Shown here one piece after another: positions 44,418 to 55,822 of a stretch of 64,000 nucleotides of DNA. Numbering within the stretch: the stretch's first letter is position 1; each line of letters begins with the position of its first letter. A model generated the notes under the pieces. That model was not told the DNA's origin and did not search any database. It saw nothing but the letters and a program-made list of their open reading frames with translations. A program made the position numbers and the translations under genes. This DNA is from Synaphobranchus kaupii. Taxonomy: Eukaryota; Chordata; Actinopteri; Anguilliformes; Synaphobranchidae. The DNA is taken from NCBI GenBank assembly GCA_029718625.1, contig CM056377.1:97704998-97768997 (forward strand), given 5' to 3'.

Positions 44418-44676
44418 ATGTCTCAGGACTTGTATAAAATGTATAGTCCTCTACAGGGTTCCGTGTGCTCAGAATCTTGGGAATCTGAGTATTCAGCGAA
44501 CAATGACAAACCTGTTACAGAGCCTTGGCTCGATGTCGACAAGTCCGAAACCGTCTTTTTAACAGAACCGAAAGCTATGTGGTGTGTCTTAATACAGATT
44601 ACCTACACTACACACTCCCATTTGGGTTTGTCATCAGCATTCTGGTCCAACTATGTGCATACCTTTCATCTGATAG
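44418..44676 (+). pseudogene. Second small unknown gene, cut by a Tc1 insertion
   Basis: The ATG at 44418 starts MSQDLYKMYSPLQGS, an acidic, Ser-rich stretch. A TATA-like CTTTAAAAG is about 53 bp upstream. The frame reads to near 44570, after which the alternative frame encodes a hydrophobic, membrane-like run (LPFGFVISILVQLCAYL), suggesting a frameshift near 44560-44580. The 3' part is interrupted by the Tc1 element at 44679. It lies 210 bp after the polyadenylation signal of the previous gene and on the same strand. Confidence 0.45.
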
Positions 44677-44678
44677 TA

Positions 44679-45217
44679 CACTACATGGCCAAAAGTATAT
44701 GGACACCTGCTCATCCATCATCTCATTCCAAAACCATGGGCATTAATATGGAGTCGGTCCCCATTTGCTGCTATAACAGCCTCCACTCTCCTGGGAAGGC
44801 TTTCCACTAGATGCTGGAACATTGCTGCATGGATTTGTTTCCATTCAGTCAGAAGAGCATTAGTGAGGCCGGGCACTGATGTAGGGCTATTAGGACTGGT
44901 CGGCTTTCCAATTGATCCCAATGGTGTTTGATGGGGTTGAGGTCAGATCTCTGTGCGGGGCAGTCAAGTTCTTCCATACCAATCTCGACAAACCATTTCT
45001 GTATGGGCCTCTATTTGTGCATGGGGGCATTGTCATTCTGAAACAGAGAAGAGCCTTCCCCAAACTGTTTCCACAAAGTAGGACACCCAGAATTGTCTAG
45101 AATGTCATTGTATGCTGTAATGTTAAAATTAGCCTTCACTGGAACTAAGGAGCCTAGTCTGAACCATGGAAAACAGCCCCAGACCAAGGGGTGTCCACAT
45201 ACTTTTGCTATATAGTG
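44679..45217 (-). mobile_element. Internally deleted Tc1 element, 539 bp
   Basis: It is flanked by TA (44677-44678, 45218-45219). Ends are CACTACATGGCCAAAAGTAT and the complement of CACTATATAGCAAAAGTATG. Transposase remnants on the - strand include [20 protein letters not shown] near 45020-45080 (the second-Asp region) and NALLTEWKQIHAAMFQHLVE near 44800-44860 (C-terminus). The N-terminal and central regions are deleted, so it is non-autonomous. Confidence 0.85.
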
Positions 45218-45219
45218 TA

Positions 45220-46590
45220 TGTGCTGCTGCAACATGATAGGAATTTTTTTTCATCTTGTACAGAGCATAGAATGTGATGGGAACTAATAATGTATAATAG
45301 TTCTCTAATTATATACAATGTGAAAGTCTAACCCTTAACTCACTATAATTTAACACAATATTATCTGACTATTTCTTTGAATGAAAAAACATATATAAAA
45401 ATTGAAATGTCAATGAATTTGGTTTGGTCTTAAATGATAACATACAATACAGTAAAGTTTGATATTGGTGTTGCTCTACATATGAATACCTTCAATGGTC
45501 TTGTGTTCTGTATTCATTGGTTTGTTTTATCACACTCTGGTGGCATCCAGTGTGTGCTCAATAAATATCTAATATAGCAGTCTCTTATCATGGATGTGTT
45601 TTTCTTTGAAAGATTTATGAAAAAGCAAAGCATAATATTGCCATGCTAGAGAACTTATCATGGAGGAAGATTATATGAGAACTATTATAGAATCATTCAA
45701 GCAAATCACAATGAGATGGAGAGTGGAAGAACTGGTTTTTAATAAAGACTGAGTTTCTGACTTGTTGTACAATATTAAATCACAGTAAAGATAACAAAAA
45801 GCTAATTTCCATTCTGCCCCGGTTGAATAGTTTATATTGAATTTATTTCAGTATTTTCTTACCTTTTCATTTAAGTGCCCTATACATGTGTTCAATAAAG
45901 ACAAATGTATTAAATACCCTGCCACCCACCATTCCAGACAGATTCAATAACATTCCGTCAGCTCTGCAAACTTAAAATTTTAAATTACTTAATCCCAGGG
46001 GAAAGTGTTGCAATAGAAGACAGATGGACTCAATATAAATGAGTAAACAATTTGGTTACTAAAACAATCTGTGTAATGACATGCAGTTTTTATTGGATTC
46101 AACATATATTATCTGTTTCTTTGCTTATTTATTCAGATCTTATTTGCTTTGTTATTATGATTATCCTAAATTATTTATGAAAGCCAAGTATTCATAATCA
46201 GCCTGTAACTGAAGCTGTCAGCATCTGCAAAAGAAAGAAAAAATTCATAAAGATTCTTCATGAAGAAAATGTTCTCATTAAGTAGAAAACACTTTGTCAT
46301 AGTGCTCTTTTCTCAGTAAAATGTATTTTCTTTGGATAAATGTTAGCCATTTTCAAAGAAATTGATGTGCACAGTATGTACTGAATTAGAAAAATTGGAC
46401 AAATATAAATGTGATAGAACAAAATTCACAACCACTGATTAAAAACACAAAATAAATATTCTACTCGCATAATTCACAAGACATCCAAGTATGGATTGTC
46501 TTCAATAAGATAAAAAATAAATGAGTGAAGTTACACCTATAAAAATTAGACCCTGTAAATCTATAAGCAATGTATTCAACCAAATGGAGT
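45220..46590. other. Intergenic, no gene seen
   Basis: AT-rich unique-looking sequence without supported ORFs or repeats. Confidence 0.55.
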
Positions 46591-46922
46591 TAAAGAATAA
46601 AGGATAAAAAAGAGTTTATTAACAATATAAAGATTTACAAAGAAAATGCATAATGTCAGTGAATGAAAGGAAAAATAAAGTGTAAGTCGGTATAAAGGGT
46701 TTTTTAAACAGGGGACGAGAGTCGCCACCCCGCTCTGTGCGGTCCACCGTGCACCATGTGAAGGGAGGCCCTTGAAGGGGGAATAAAGTATGCAGACAGT
46801 AATTGGCACTCCGCAAGCATTACAATGGAAATGGCCCAAAGCTTACAATCCCAAACTCAGGAAAACGGTGCAACAATATTGGGATGGCAGGTATGCCATC
46901 CGCCGAGTTACAGCTTGGTGGG
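46591..46922 (-). other. Possible old LTR or 3' exon remnant
   Basis: On the - strand the end reads AATAAACTCTTTTTTATCC (polyadenylation-like) after a GC-richer segment GTGGCGACTCTCGTCCCCTG. It resembles an LTR R-U5 region, but no ends or duplication were found. Confidence 0.25.
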
Positions 46923-46927
46923 GCATG

Positions 46928-48374
46928 TGTCATGAACCAAACACGGGCTGAACCCAAATGCAACGACCAAGAGACAGGTGAACAGAGAAGGGTATTTATT
47001 TAGGAGCTTTGGGGTAGTCCCAAGCTGTACACACGTTAACACAATGGTAAAGAGGGGTGAGGAAGTCCTCCGGCACAGCGAACTGCTCCAAGCCGGAGCT
47101 GGACTAAGATCACCCCAGGAAGTTCCAAGCCGGAACTTGGACTGGTACTGGACCGGGCGATCCAACAGGAACTGGATCACGGAAACGAGGTGTGTTCCAA
47201 ACCGGAACTGGACTTGATTCAGGGGACGAGTTCCAAACCGGAACTGGACTGGTTCTGGACCGGGAGGTCCAATCAGGAACTGGATCACGGGAACGAAGGG
47301 TTGTTCCAAACCGGAACTGGACTGGATACGGGAGACGAGTTCCGAACCGGAACTGGTTCTGTACCGGGAGGTCCAACAGGAACTGGATCACGGGAATGAC
47401 GGGTTGTTCCAAACCGGAACTGGACTTGATACGGGAGATGAGTTCCGAACCAGAACTGGACTGGTTCTGGACCGGGAGGTCCAACAGGAACTGGACCACG
47501 GGAACGACGGGTTGTTCCAAACCGGAACTGGACTTGATACGGGAGATGAGTTCCGAACCGGAACTGGACTGGTTCTGGACCGGGAGGTCCAACAGGAACT
47601 GGATCACGGGAACGGAGCGGTTCGAACTTGAACTGGAACTGGACTGAAGGCAGAGGTAGGGATATGGCAGGACACGGCAGGGCAGAGCAGTGTAGCGGAG
47701 CTCAGGTTGGCCCGGTTGGGGCAGCTGGGCCACAGTGGAGGCTGGAACCGTAACCGCAGCAATGGAGGTAGCCACGGCCGGACAGGAACCACTGTAGGGT
47801 GGAGAGGCAGAACACCCAACTGCGGGCGCAACGTTAGCTGGGAGCAGAGGTACCGCAACACACAAAGGGAGTCGTTACAGCTACAGACTGGAAGGTACAG
47901 GAGAAGCTGGTAATTAAAGCAGACAGGATTCAGGTAGAGCAAACCGCAACAGACAGGGCTGGATAAATACCAAACAGTAGGTTCTGGAGCAGAGGAGCAC
48001 ACAGGAAAAACCCACTGCAGAGTTTAGTGCACAGGACAGGGAAACAAAGGACCAGGATACAAACGGTGAACGTTAACGAACTGGCGCCGAATAGCAGCCA
48101 GCCGGAGGTTTAAGTAGGGGAGTGAAATTGAAAACAATAAAGAAAGCGTGAGGAATGTAACCGAGGGTGATTGACTAATTGACAGGTGGGGAATGCATGC
48201 AACAAGGGGGAAAGGAGATAGGTTGAAACCGAAGTGGGGGAACAGAGTGAAACAAACAGAAGGGGCACGCCCAGCCTGTAGCAACGGGGAAAACACGGAC
48301 GAAGGAAATCCAACATGACACGGGGGGAAAGGGTAAAACATGGAAAACGGACAGGAAGGGAACGGAACGTTACA
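46928..48374 (-). mobile_element. Solo LTR, same family as 22859-24051, 1,447 bp
   Basis: It starts TGTCATGAACC, ends GAACGTTACA, and is flanked by GCATG (46923-46927, 48375-48379). An AATAAA on the - strand near 46998 and a TTTAAAC box near 48112 show the - orientation. It is about 250 bp longer than the other copy, chiefly because of the internal minisatellite. Confidence 0.87.
47085..47650. repeat. Minisatellite with ~108-bp higher-order unit
   Basis: Units starting GTTGTTCCAAACCGGAAC at about 47300, 47403 and 47511 repeat with spacings of 103 and 108 bp, built of smaller CCGGAACTGGACT pieces. A 108-bp period keeps all frames open, which explains long frames on both strands here. Confidence 0.8.
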
Positions 48375-48379
48375 GCATG

Positions 48380-49189
48380 CCCCATACCTATACAGCACCG
48401 AGAGTTTGGCACTTTTCAGGGTTTTCTACAGAAATAACCTCCATGACCACAGACTCTCAGCCCTTAAAAACATTAACTTCTGCACATTCTGACCTCATGT
48501 AACCACAAAGAATTCAGGTACAACTTCAAACATCCACACAATAAAGCCCCAAACTTGGGTTATTTTGCAGTTTTTTCTCTTTCTTTTTCCTGCTGAATTT
48601 GTCATCAAACATGATCATACCCTCAAAGAATAATTCTCCCCATTGAATAACAACATCTGAAAAGTAGTCTGATGAGAAAGTAGCCAAAATGAACGCTGCA
48701 CACGTAATGCTTTTTATTGACGTAAGGATGTGAAGACATAATGCTTTTGGACATATAAGGAAGTACACATGTGATGTATGTCACCAAATAGAGTAATCAC
48801 TACAATAACCTATTTCTCAAAAACATCGTCGTCACCATCTTTGTTGTGTGTCAAAGGTAGCTTGCTTGCTAAGTAACAATTTCCCAAAAAAATTACAACT
48901 ATTCCTTTTACACCTTTATAATCTTTGTGGCCATTTCTATTTTAGAAATATCATTTCACATGCAAACCACACATAACATCGGTTCATGACTCGGATAGCT
49001 ATATGACTACAAGGTAGTCCATGAAAGCCTCTGATTAACCCCAGACAGCACACTGAGCACAGTTCAGTCTGCGGGATAGGTGCTCCATCTGTCGTTAGTA
49101 GGAAGACGCCACATGTCCCGCAAACGGACAGTGACAGTTGCCTATGTCGGTCCGATCTGCAAGCTGCATGACTAGCTAGCTTGCTAACT
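48380..49189. other. Intergenic, no gene seen
   Basis: AT-rich sequence without supported ORFs. GCTAGCTAGCTTGCTAAC near 49174. Confidence 0.5.
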
Positions 49190-49880
49190 TCAGCTCAGTT
49201 AAGTTAAAATGAAACTATTGTTATTTAATGTTACTTTAGTGTAGCAAGCTAGCCAGAATTCTCTCTTATGACATAACGCTAGCTGGAACAGCTGTATATA
49301 CCATAGTCTAGACTGTAGAAAGAAATTACATTAACGTTAGCTGTACACAGAACCGCTGTATCGATACCCAAATACCAATACTGTCTGTCCTGGAAAATCA
49401 CGGTAATTCTGTATAGGCTTAGCCTACATGGACAGTCTCTTGTAATTGTGCTAAGTAGCCTATTTATTTATTTATTTTCTGAAATGCGGCATCCAGGGGG
49501 GTATTTCACCAAGCACTATTACTGCGTTAGCTGGATAACTGCACGTCCATGTTCCACATTTGGGAGGAGGGGTCGACATTCATGGTAGCCCCAGGCCACT
49601 AGTGAGTCATCAATTCTCCGTTTTGACTAGTGGCTACCATGATTACTTAGTTGGTAAGTTATCCCGACTGGGCAACCACTCTAAAAAAAAAAAGTAGCAT
49701 AGTGGATTTCTTAAGCGTAGCCTTATTTTGTGTCATTACATGTTGATACATGTACATCTCAACAACTGCAAAGAAATGAGCATATATCGCTACTGTCCAG
49801 CTTCTAACTCATAACACTTCATAACTTCATAACTCATAACACAATGCACTGTAGCTAGCTAGCCCACTCCACTCAGCTTT
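49190..49880. repeat. Repeat paralogous to 59640-60020, with an inserted MITE
   Basis: Shared phrases in order: ATTCTCTCT(T/C)ATG(A/G)CATAAC, TACATGGACAGTCTCTTG, TACATGTTGAT and CACTGTAG. About 49487-49700 is absent from the other copy and starts CCAGGGGGGTATTTCACCAA, resembling an inserted fish MITE; it contains an inverted pair CATGGTAGCCCCAGGCCACT/AGTGGCTACCATG. Confidence 0.5.
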
Positions 49881-49989
49881 TCCTCAGCCTAATAATCTTT
49901 CTCAGCGGCTGGTAAAATAAAACTTGTGTTGCTGACTGTCCTCTGAAAACTGGAACATAAAACACAAACCTTTTTATAATCTTTACATG

Positions 49990-50360
49990 CTGTTTTTTTT
50001 TTTTTTCATTTATTTCTATTCTGCGGTCGTTCCCTCTCGGAGCCGTGTGAGGGCGCTCTTGCCTCACTTTTCTACCTTCCGCTCCGGGTTTTTACTCTCT
50101 CACTGTGCTGATTCCTCGCACCTGTCCTGGGTTACCTGTCGGGACTGGCCTTTTTATGCTTTAGAGTTCCTTTAGGATTTAGTTTCTCTTTAGCATTCTC
50201 TGTCCTCCGTTTTCTGTTCTCCTTTGCTGGTCTCCCTTGCTTTATCGTTTCTTTTTCACCTCTCGTTTTGCTACTCTCCTGTATAGAGAGAGAGAGGTCT
50301 TCCTATGTTTTCTCTTTTGACTACACTGGTTTCTACGAGTCTACCTCGCCCAGTCGTTTC
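49990..50360 (+). mobile_element. Gypsy LTR/leader fragment
   Basis: TTCTGCGGTCGTTCCCTCTC near 50020 and the C-rich promoter-like phrases that follow match the LTR piece at 15700. It is joined directly to pol sequence at about 50361, so the leader, gag, protease and most of RT are deleted. Confidence 0.55.
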
Positions 50361-51640
50361 TCGCCAGCTTCAGTCAAGCAGGTACAGTGCTACCTGGGCT
50401 TCGCAAATTTTTACCAGCGGTTTATCCGCAATTTTAGCATGGTAGCCGCCCCTATCACTGCCCTTACTAAGTAAGCATCATCTGCTTGGTTCCAGTGGAA
50501 CTCTAGGGCTGAGGCAGCATTTGCTGAGTTAAAAAAGAGGTTTAGCTCCGAACCCATCCTGATAACTCCCAATCCATCCCTCCCCTTTGTGGTAGAGATG
50601 GATGCCTCGGAGCTGGATGTAGGAGCTATTCTCTCCCAGCATTCTCCATTAGACCGCAATCAGTCAATCAATCAAAGTTTATTTAAAGTGCAAAATCACA
50701 CCAGGGTGTCTCAATACACTTTACAGCAATAAAACAGAGTTAAAAGAATCATGGAGAGACAATAAACATTACAATCGGTTGTAAAGAATTTAAAAAATTT
50801 AAAAATGAAAATAAAAACCGCAAACTGCACCCATGCGCATATTTCTCTCATGCCTTAACACCCGCCAAGAGAAATTATGACGTAAGGGACCGGGAACTGT
50901 TAGCGGTCAAATTAGCATTAGAGGAGTGGCGCCATTGACTGGAGTGAGCCGAGCACGCTTTCACGGTCTGGACCGACCATACAAATTTGGAATACGTCCA
51001 ACAGACCAAGACGCGTAATTCTCGTCAAGCGCGGTGGGCCTTATTCTTTGCCCGGTTTAGATTTATTTTAACCTACCGACCCGGGTCGAAGAACGCTAAG
51101 CCAGATGCGCTCTCACGCATTTACGTGACACTGATAAGGAACCACGCCCTGAGCCCATCATCCCTGTTGCCCAGATTGTAGCCCCGGTGATGTGGGAGAT
51201 CGAAGCAGCCGTGCAGGAGGCATTACGCTCCGATCCAGGTCCAGGTGGGGGTCCACCCCGCTGTCTTTTTATTCCGTCCCGCTTGAGATCTCGGGTTCTC
51301 CAGTGGGGTCACGCCTCACAGTTGGCGGCCCACCCAGGCGTCTATCGGAGGAAGGAATTCTTGTCCCGGCGCTTTTGGTGGCCGAATATGGAGAGCGATG
51401 TGTGGGAATTTGTCGCTGCTTGTGCGGTTTGTGCCCGCAGCAAAGGTTCACGACTCCTACCCTCAGGTCTCCTACGCCCTCTACCCATGCCCAGCCTCTA
51501 CGGCCTCTACCCATGCCAGCCACACCTGGAGTCGCCCTTGACTTTGTCACCGGTTTGCCCGCATCCCAGGGTAACACTGTGATGCGCATAACACCTTGCG
51601 CAATGCCTCCACAGGTCTCTCTCCCTTTGAATTATTAATC
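50361..51640 (+). pseudogene. pol: Gypsy pol fragment: RT end, RNase H, integrase
   Basis: It reads [20 protein letters not shown] (RT C-terminus), a stop at 50472, then FVVEMDASELDVGAILSQ (RNase H start). A 157-bp insertion interrupts at 50660. RNase H resumes with [19 protein letters not shown] and ends at SRIY near 51125. After 51187 comes an integrase zinc finger with HH near HASQLAAH and CC near CAVCARSKG, then LDFVTGLPASQGN near 51540. The core domain is cut at about 51590, and a NASTGLSPFEL piece follows. Several stops and frameshifts. Confidence 0.78.
50660..50816 (-). mobile_element. Short retroposon insertion with 7-bp TSD
   Basis: It is flanked by ACCGCAA (50653-50659 and 50817-50823), and removing it joins the pol codons on each side. 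It begins TCAGTCAATCAATCAAAG. Read on the - strand it therefore ends in TTGATTGATTGACTGA, a simple-repeat tail typical of some LINE/SINE 3' ends. Family not determined. Confidence 0.7.
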
Positions 51641-54313
51641 TGACTATCTAGCTAATGGAAATTACGTTGCTAATGACTCACAAGTTCAGTCCTTTACTGT
51701 GACTTCTTATTAATTGACATGCTATAATTGATATGGGTTGCAGCAATACAGCATGAGTTGAAGGACAGATTCATGCTTTCCCCTTTTCACCTAGATGTCT
51801 CCATATAAATACCGTTATGTATATCAATATCAACATTTTTTGGTGAAAACCATAAGCAGAAAGTATTTTACAGTAGTAATTACACTGCTTATTGTAGGGG
51901 ACATACCTCTATTTATACACGGGGTGTCACTTATGTACTGCAATACGCCACTACCATCCTTATACACGGGGCGTCACTTATGTACTGCGATACGCCACTA
52001 CCATCCTTATACAACTGGTGGCATGGTTTTTGTATTATAAATCAGTCTCATAAAATGTATATATTATTCTCAAAAGAGAATATACTAACTAAAAATGAGT
52101 AACTTGAATTAATTAAATGAATTACCAATAAAATTACACATTAATAATTGTCTTAGCAAAATCACAATATCATGTACTCAGTTGATACCGAATTAATATA
52201 AATGATCCAGCTAGAAGGTGAAGGCATTTTGGAGAATCCCTGCAAATTAGCATTGGCTGATTCAGTTCAACACAAGAGCAACATTAATACAGGCAATCTT
52301 GGATAAATGTAATAGTTTATTGAACACAAAGTACCAAACAGAGCAAGGCACGATTCACTACTATAATGTACAACAAACTGTGTGTGTGTGTGTGTGTCGT
52401 GTTGGGCGTGTGTGGAATTTCCATGTTCTCCTACGTGTGGGGGGTTGCCACGGACACGTGCTCAGTGAGAACAAAGGGCGTGTTCGGCTAGAGCCGATTT
52501 ACGCCATATCTGCGTCGGACTGCATCGGAAACTGTCCGAGATGGCAGAAAAGTCGGTGCTGCGTGAACTAAGGCGGAAATGACAACAGGAGGTTAAGCAG
52601 GCGCCTTAGCAGCGGTGCAGCAGCTCTCGGGCGCCTTCATCAACATCGCCGCGCCTTCAAACAAACCAACAACAGCATTGGTTAGAGTGCGAGGAGAGAG
52701 AGGTGTTTCGTCATGACACACGCGGATCGTTTCACAATATCGCCACCTATCTCGGCGTATTGATTCTACTCTTAAAAAAAAAATCTTAATGAAATTTCCC
52801 CCTCCCTAAGTGTTCAAACACAGGGATAAGGGTTATTTATTAAATCCTACAATGTAATAGCAGTATTTTCCTCTTTCCCTTCTCTGTTCTCTTTTCTATT
52901 TTCACAATGAATATTTATTGTTTTTTCTTATTATTGCTTTATTTTAAAATATTTTTTTATATAATACAATCCTTTAATGTGATTTTGTTTTGTAAAGTGA
53001 GCTTCTAGCATAAGCCCTGTAGGGTTTCCAACCTCTCTGGCATATTTCTGTAAATGACTTTAACTTGCATTTGTTCTTTATTCATGCAAATACATAAATA
53101 TATGTTTTGAGAGTGTGGGATTGACTAACATAAGGTCGCTACTCTGGTTATTATTGAAGTACGAATGCAAAAAGTACAATATTGGTAATGCTACATAAAC
53201 AAATGAAGTTGCCAATTCTCATTCTTGACTGCTTCTGTAATCCATCTGCCTTGAGATAAATTAGGAAAAGATTTACCTCTAACAGTAGGCCTATATAAAA
53301 TCTGTTGACTGAACCAAAAAGTGTATGAAGAAATAATAACAAAAAAAGGCCTGTCCAAATATAGGTAACAATGTTTTATTCAATACTTTATTCAACTATA
53401 TTTGTAATTATACCACATTCTATAGAAAAGTAAAGATTCAACTTTGTTATACAGAGTGGTTTGTTTTTGCAACAGCTTGTTTAAGTGTAAAATTCTAATT
53501 GGACTGTTGTCCAAAAAAGTGTCCTCTCCAGAACATTTGGTGTGACCATATAGAACATTAAGGTAGCACCACCAAACGATAACTCATTAATTTATTTCAA
53601 AGTATTTGGATGTCTTTTGATGGGGAAAAAACTGTTACCTAATCAATATTTCTCTTCACCATCCTTGTTATCAGTAAGACAAGATCTGAAGGTATGACCT
53701 GCTGTCCGTCATTGTGTTGAGAAGTAGAGTTTTTCCTATATCCAGATGGGACAGTGTATCGCCAGACCTCTGCATGTCACATGCCAGCAGAGAGAACCAC
53801 ACATACAAACAACCCAATGCCATAATAACATGAAGGGTATTAACAATGAAACAATATTAAGCAACACAACCTGGGTACAATGCTGTACATCAATCTTACA
53901 AATTGTTGTAAGATTAATGATTGAGATTAAATATCTAACACTGTTATTATGGCTATGGGTTGATTAGATGTGGGTGGTCTGGTCTCCAGAACAAAACAGA
54001 TAAATTATACCAGCAATTAAGCAAAGAGAACAGTTTCACAATATTCATTTCACACAATATGGTGACATTCACTAAAGGTAAATAAACTGTAGAACTATTC
54101 CCCTCCACCACCATTCAAGCCACAATGACACAGGGTTCTTTCTGTCATTTTGTATGTTTATTGTCAAATCAGAAATATATGAACAATGATTGGTGACAGG
54201 TAAAAGGAAGATGACATGTTGATATTGGAATACATCTTATGCAAATACAATTCTATTTATCCATACATTACCATAACTGGCCAGGAAAATGTCATCTTTC
54301 TTGACATTGTTCC
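51641..54313. other. Intergenic; tandem duplication and TG microsatellite
   Basis: At 51911-52015 a 54-bp unit containing ACGGGGTGTCACTTATGTAC is duplicated. A TG run is at 52378-52397. At about 52480-52690 a GC-richer stretch (GCAGGCGCCTTAGCAGCGGT) contains GGGCGTGTTCG. No ORF is supported. Confidence 0.45.
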
Positions 54314-54321
54314 CTCAAAAC

Positions 54322-55814
54322 TAGGGGTGTCACGATTCTCCAAATCCGCGATTCGATTTGACTTTCGATTTTAAGGTCACGATTCGATTCGATTTTCGAT
54401 TTTTTTTCAGCACAATTTCTTTTCCAGCACTATAGTCTAACTAATGGCTATGCCATTGTTAGACTATCGAGTCTTGATTTGTAAAGAAAAATACTTGTTT
54501 CTCAATAAGTAACTTTTACTTGAATAATAACAATTATAAATAATAACAAAAATATGAGAATATTTAAACACACCTAAACAGTTAAGAGCTTTATCAAAAC
54601 TAGACTCTAGAATAAACAGTTGAACATTTACCACGCTATTAACAATTTACACATTGGTTTTATGCCCTGACAGCGGTCATTTACATTTTCAAATTCTTCT
54701 TTAAAAAGATGAGCGTGTTCACATTCTTTGAACAGTTGAGAGCTTTAACAAACTAATATCTGAAATAATAAGCAGTTGAACATGTACCACGCTATTAACT
54801 ATTTACACGTTTTTTTTCATGCCCTGACTGTCATTTGGGTTGTCATTTGAGTTGCCTGTGTCAATGTTTTTTTCCCAGTCAAATCTATTTCTTTGTGATG
54901 CCTGCGAATGTGTCCTGCCATATTTGACGTGTTGCCTGAGGTGGCGTATGGTACTCGCGTGTAGCATAGCCGACAAACTGTCGTTATTTTGTCAATGACG
55001 CGTTCGTTGTTTATATAACTCACGGGGAAGGCAAACTGTTGCCACACCGGTGACTTGAGGGAAGCAGGAGGATTTTCCAGTTCTGTTTCTCCATCTCCGA
55101 CTCCGGCAGTTGCCATGGTGTGTCGAAAAGTAATGCAGGCTACCGGTAAGCTAACGTTAACTAGCAGCTGTGTCTTCTTTGAAATATCAGTGTTTCCCCT
55201 ACCATTATCTTGGCCGGGCGCTCACCTGCCGCCCGGCTTGGACAAGAGGGAAAATAAATAATTTTAATGAAAAATTATTTTTTTTATATTATTCTTTTTT
55301 TTAATTTTTATATAATCTTTTTTTTTATGTAGCTGCAATATTTCCCTTACCGCAGAATGCGGGAATGATCAAAATAGCATCTGGAAAAACCCAAAACAGC
55401 TTCCCGTTAGGTCTAATTAAAATGTTCAATGGCAGCGCTGATATTATGAGGGTGTAATTATAGTTTCCGCCTCTACGCAAAATGGCGCACTTTCACCGCC
55501 CGGCTTTAAAAAAAAACTAGGGGAAACACGGAATATCGTTGTTTTTTTTCTTCGGACGCACGCCTGCGTGGACGAACAAAATGCAGTGGAAGGCGTCAAG
55601 TTTCGTTTTGTTGGAAACGCTTACATTAGAGATGGCCAAGTAGGCTACTTTTTTTTACATTTTACCCATCACATGAAAGGCTAAGAAGAGCGCGCGGGGG
55701 TGGAGAGAAAAAAAAAACTTGGAGAATCGCGAACCAGCTTGTGATTTCGAAGTTCGAAATCGAACGCTCATTTCGATCGATTTTCGATTTCGAATCGGTA
55801 TCGTGACACCCCTA
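54322..55814 (-). mobile_element. hAT element, internally deleted, perfect TSD
   Basis: 15-bp perfect ends TAGGGGTGTCACGAT and complement; 8-bp duplication CTCAAAAC at 54314-54321 and 55815-55822. Both ends are followed by CGATT/TCGAT-rich subterminal repeats. It encodes only the N-terminal DNA-binding domain of the transposase, so it could move only with a transposase supplied elsewhere. Confidence 0.88.
54817..55116 (-). CDS. hAT transposase N-terminal BED zinc finger
   Basis: Starts MATAGVGDGETELENPP (ATG at 55116). The BED-type finger has the pattern of aromatic residues (W25, F28), C48-x2-C51 in VCRLC, GNTSNMAGHI, and H69/H73 before a basic end. This domain binds transposon ends in hAT transposases and ZBED proteins. 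The frame ends after 99 residues with TQATQMTTQMTVRA; the RNase H-like catalytic and dimerisation domains have been deleted. It would be a DNA-binding-only product if expressed. Confidence 0.65.
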   Translation of the reverse strand: MATAGVGDGETELENPPASLKSPVWQQFAFPVSYINNERVIDKITTVCRLCYTRVPYATSGNTSNMAGHIRRHHKEIDLTGKKTLTQATQMTTQMTVRA

Positions 55815-55822
55815 CTCAAAAC

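Noticed and set aside
47110..47865. 251-codon open frame on the - strand and others on both strands
   Set aside because: They run through the 108-bp minisatellite of the solo LTR; a period divisible by three keeps frames open without selection.
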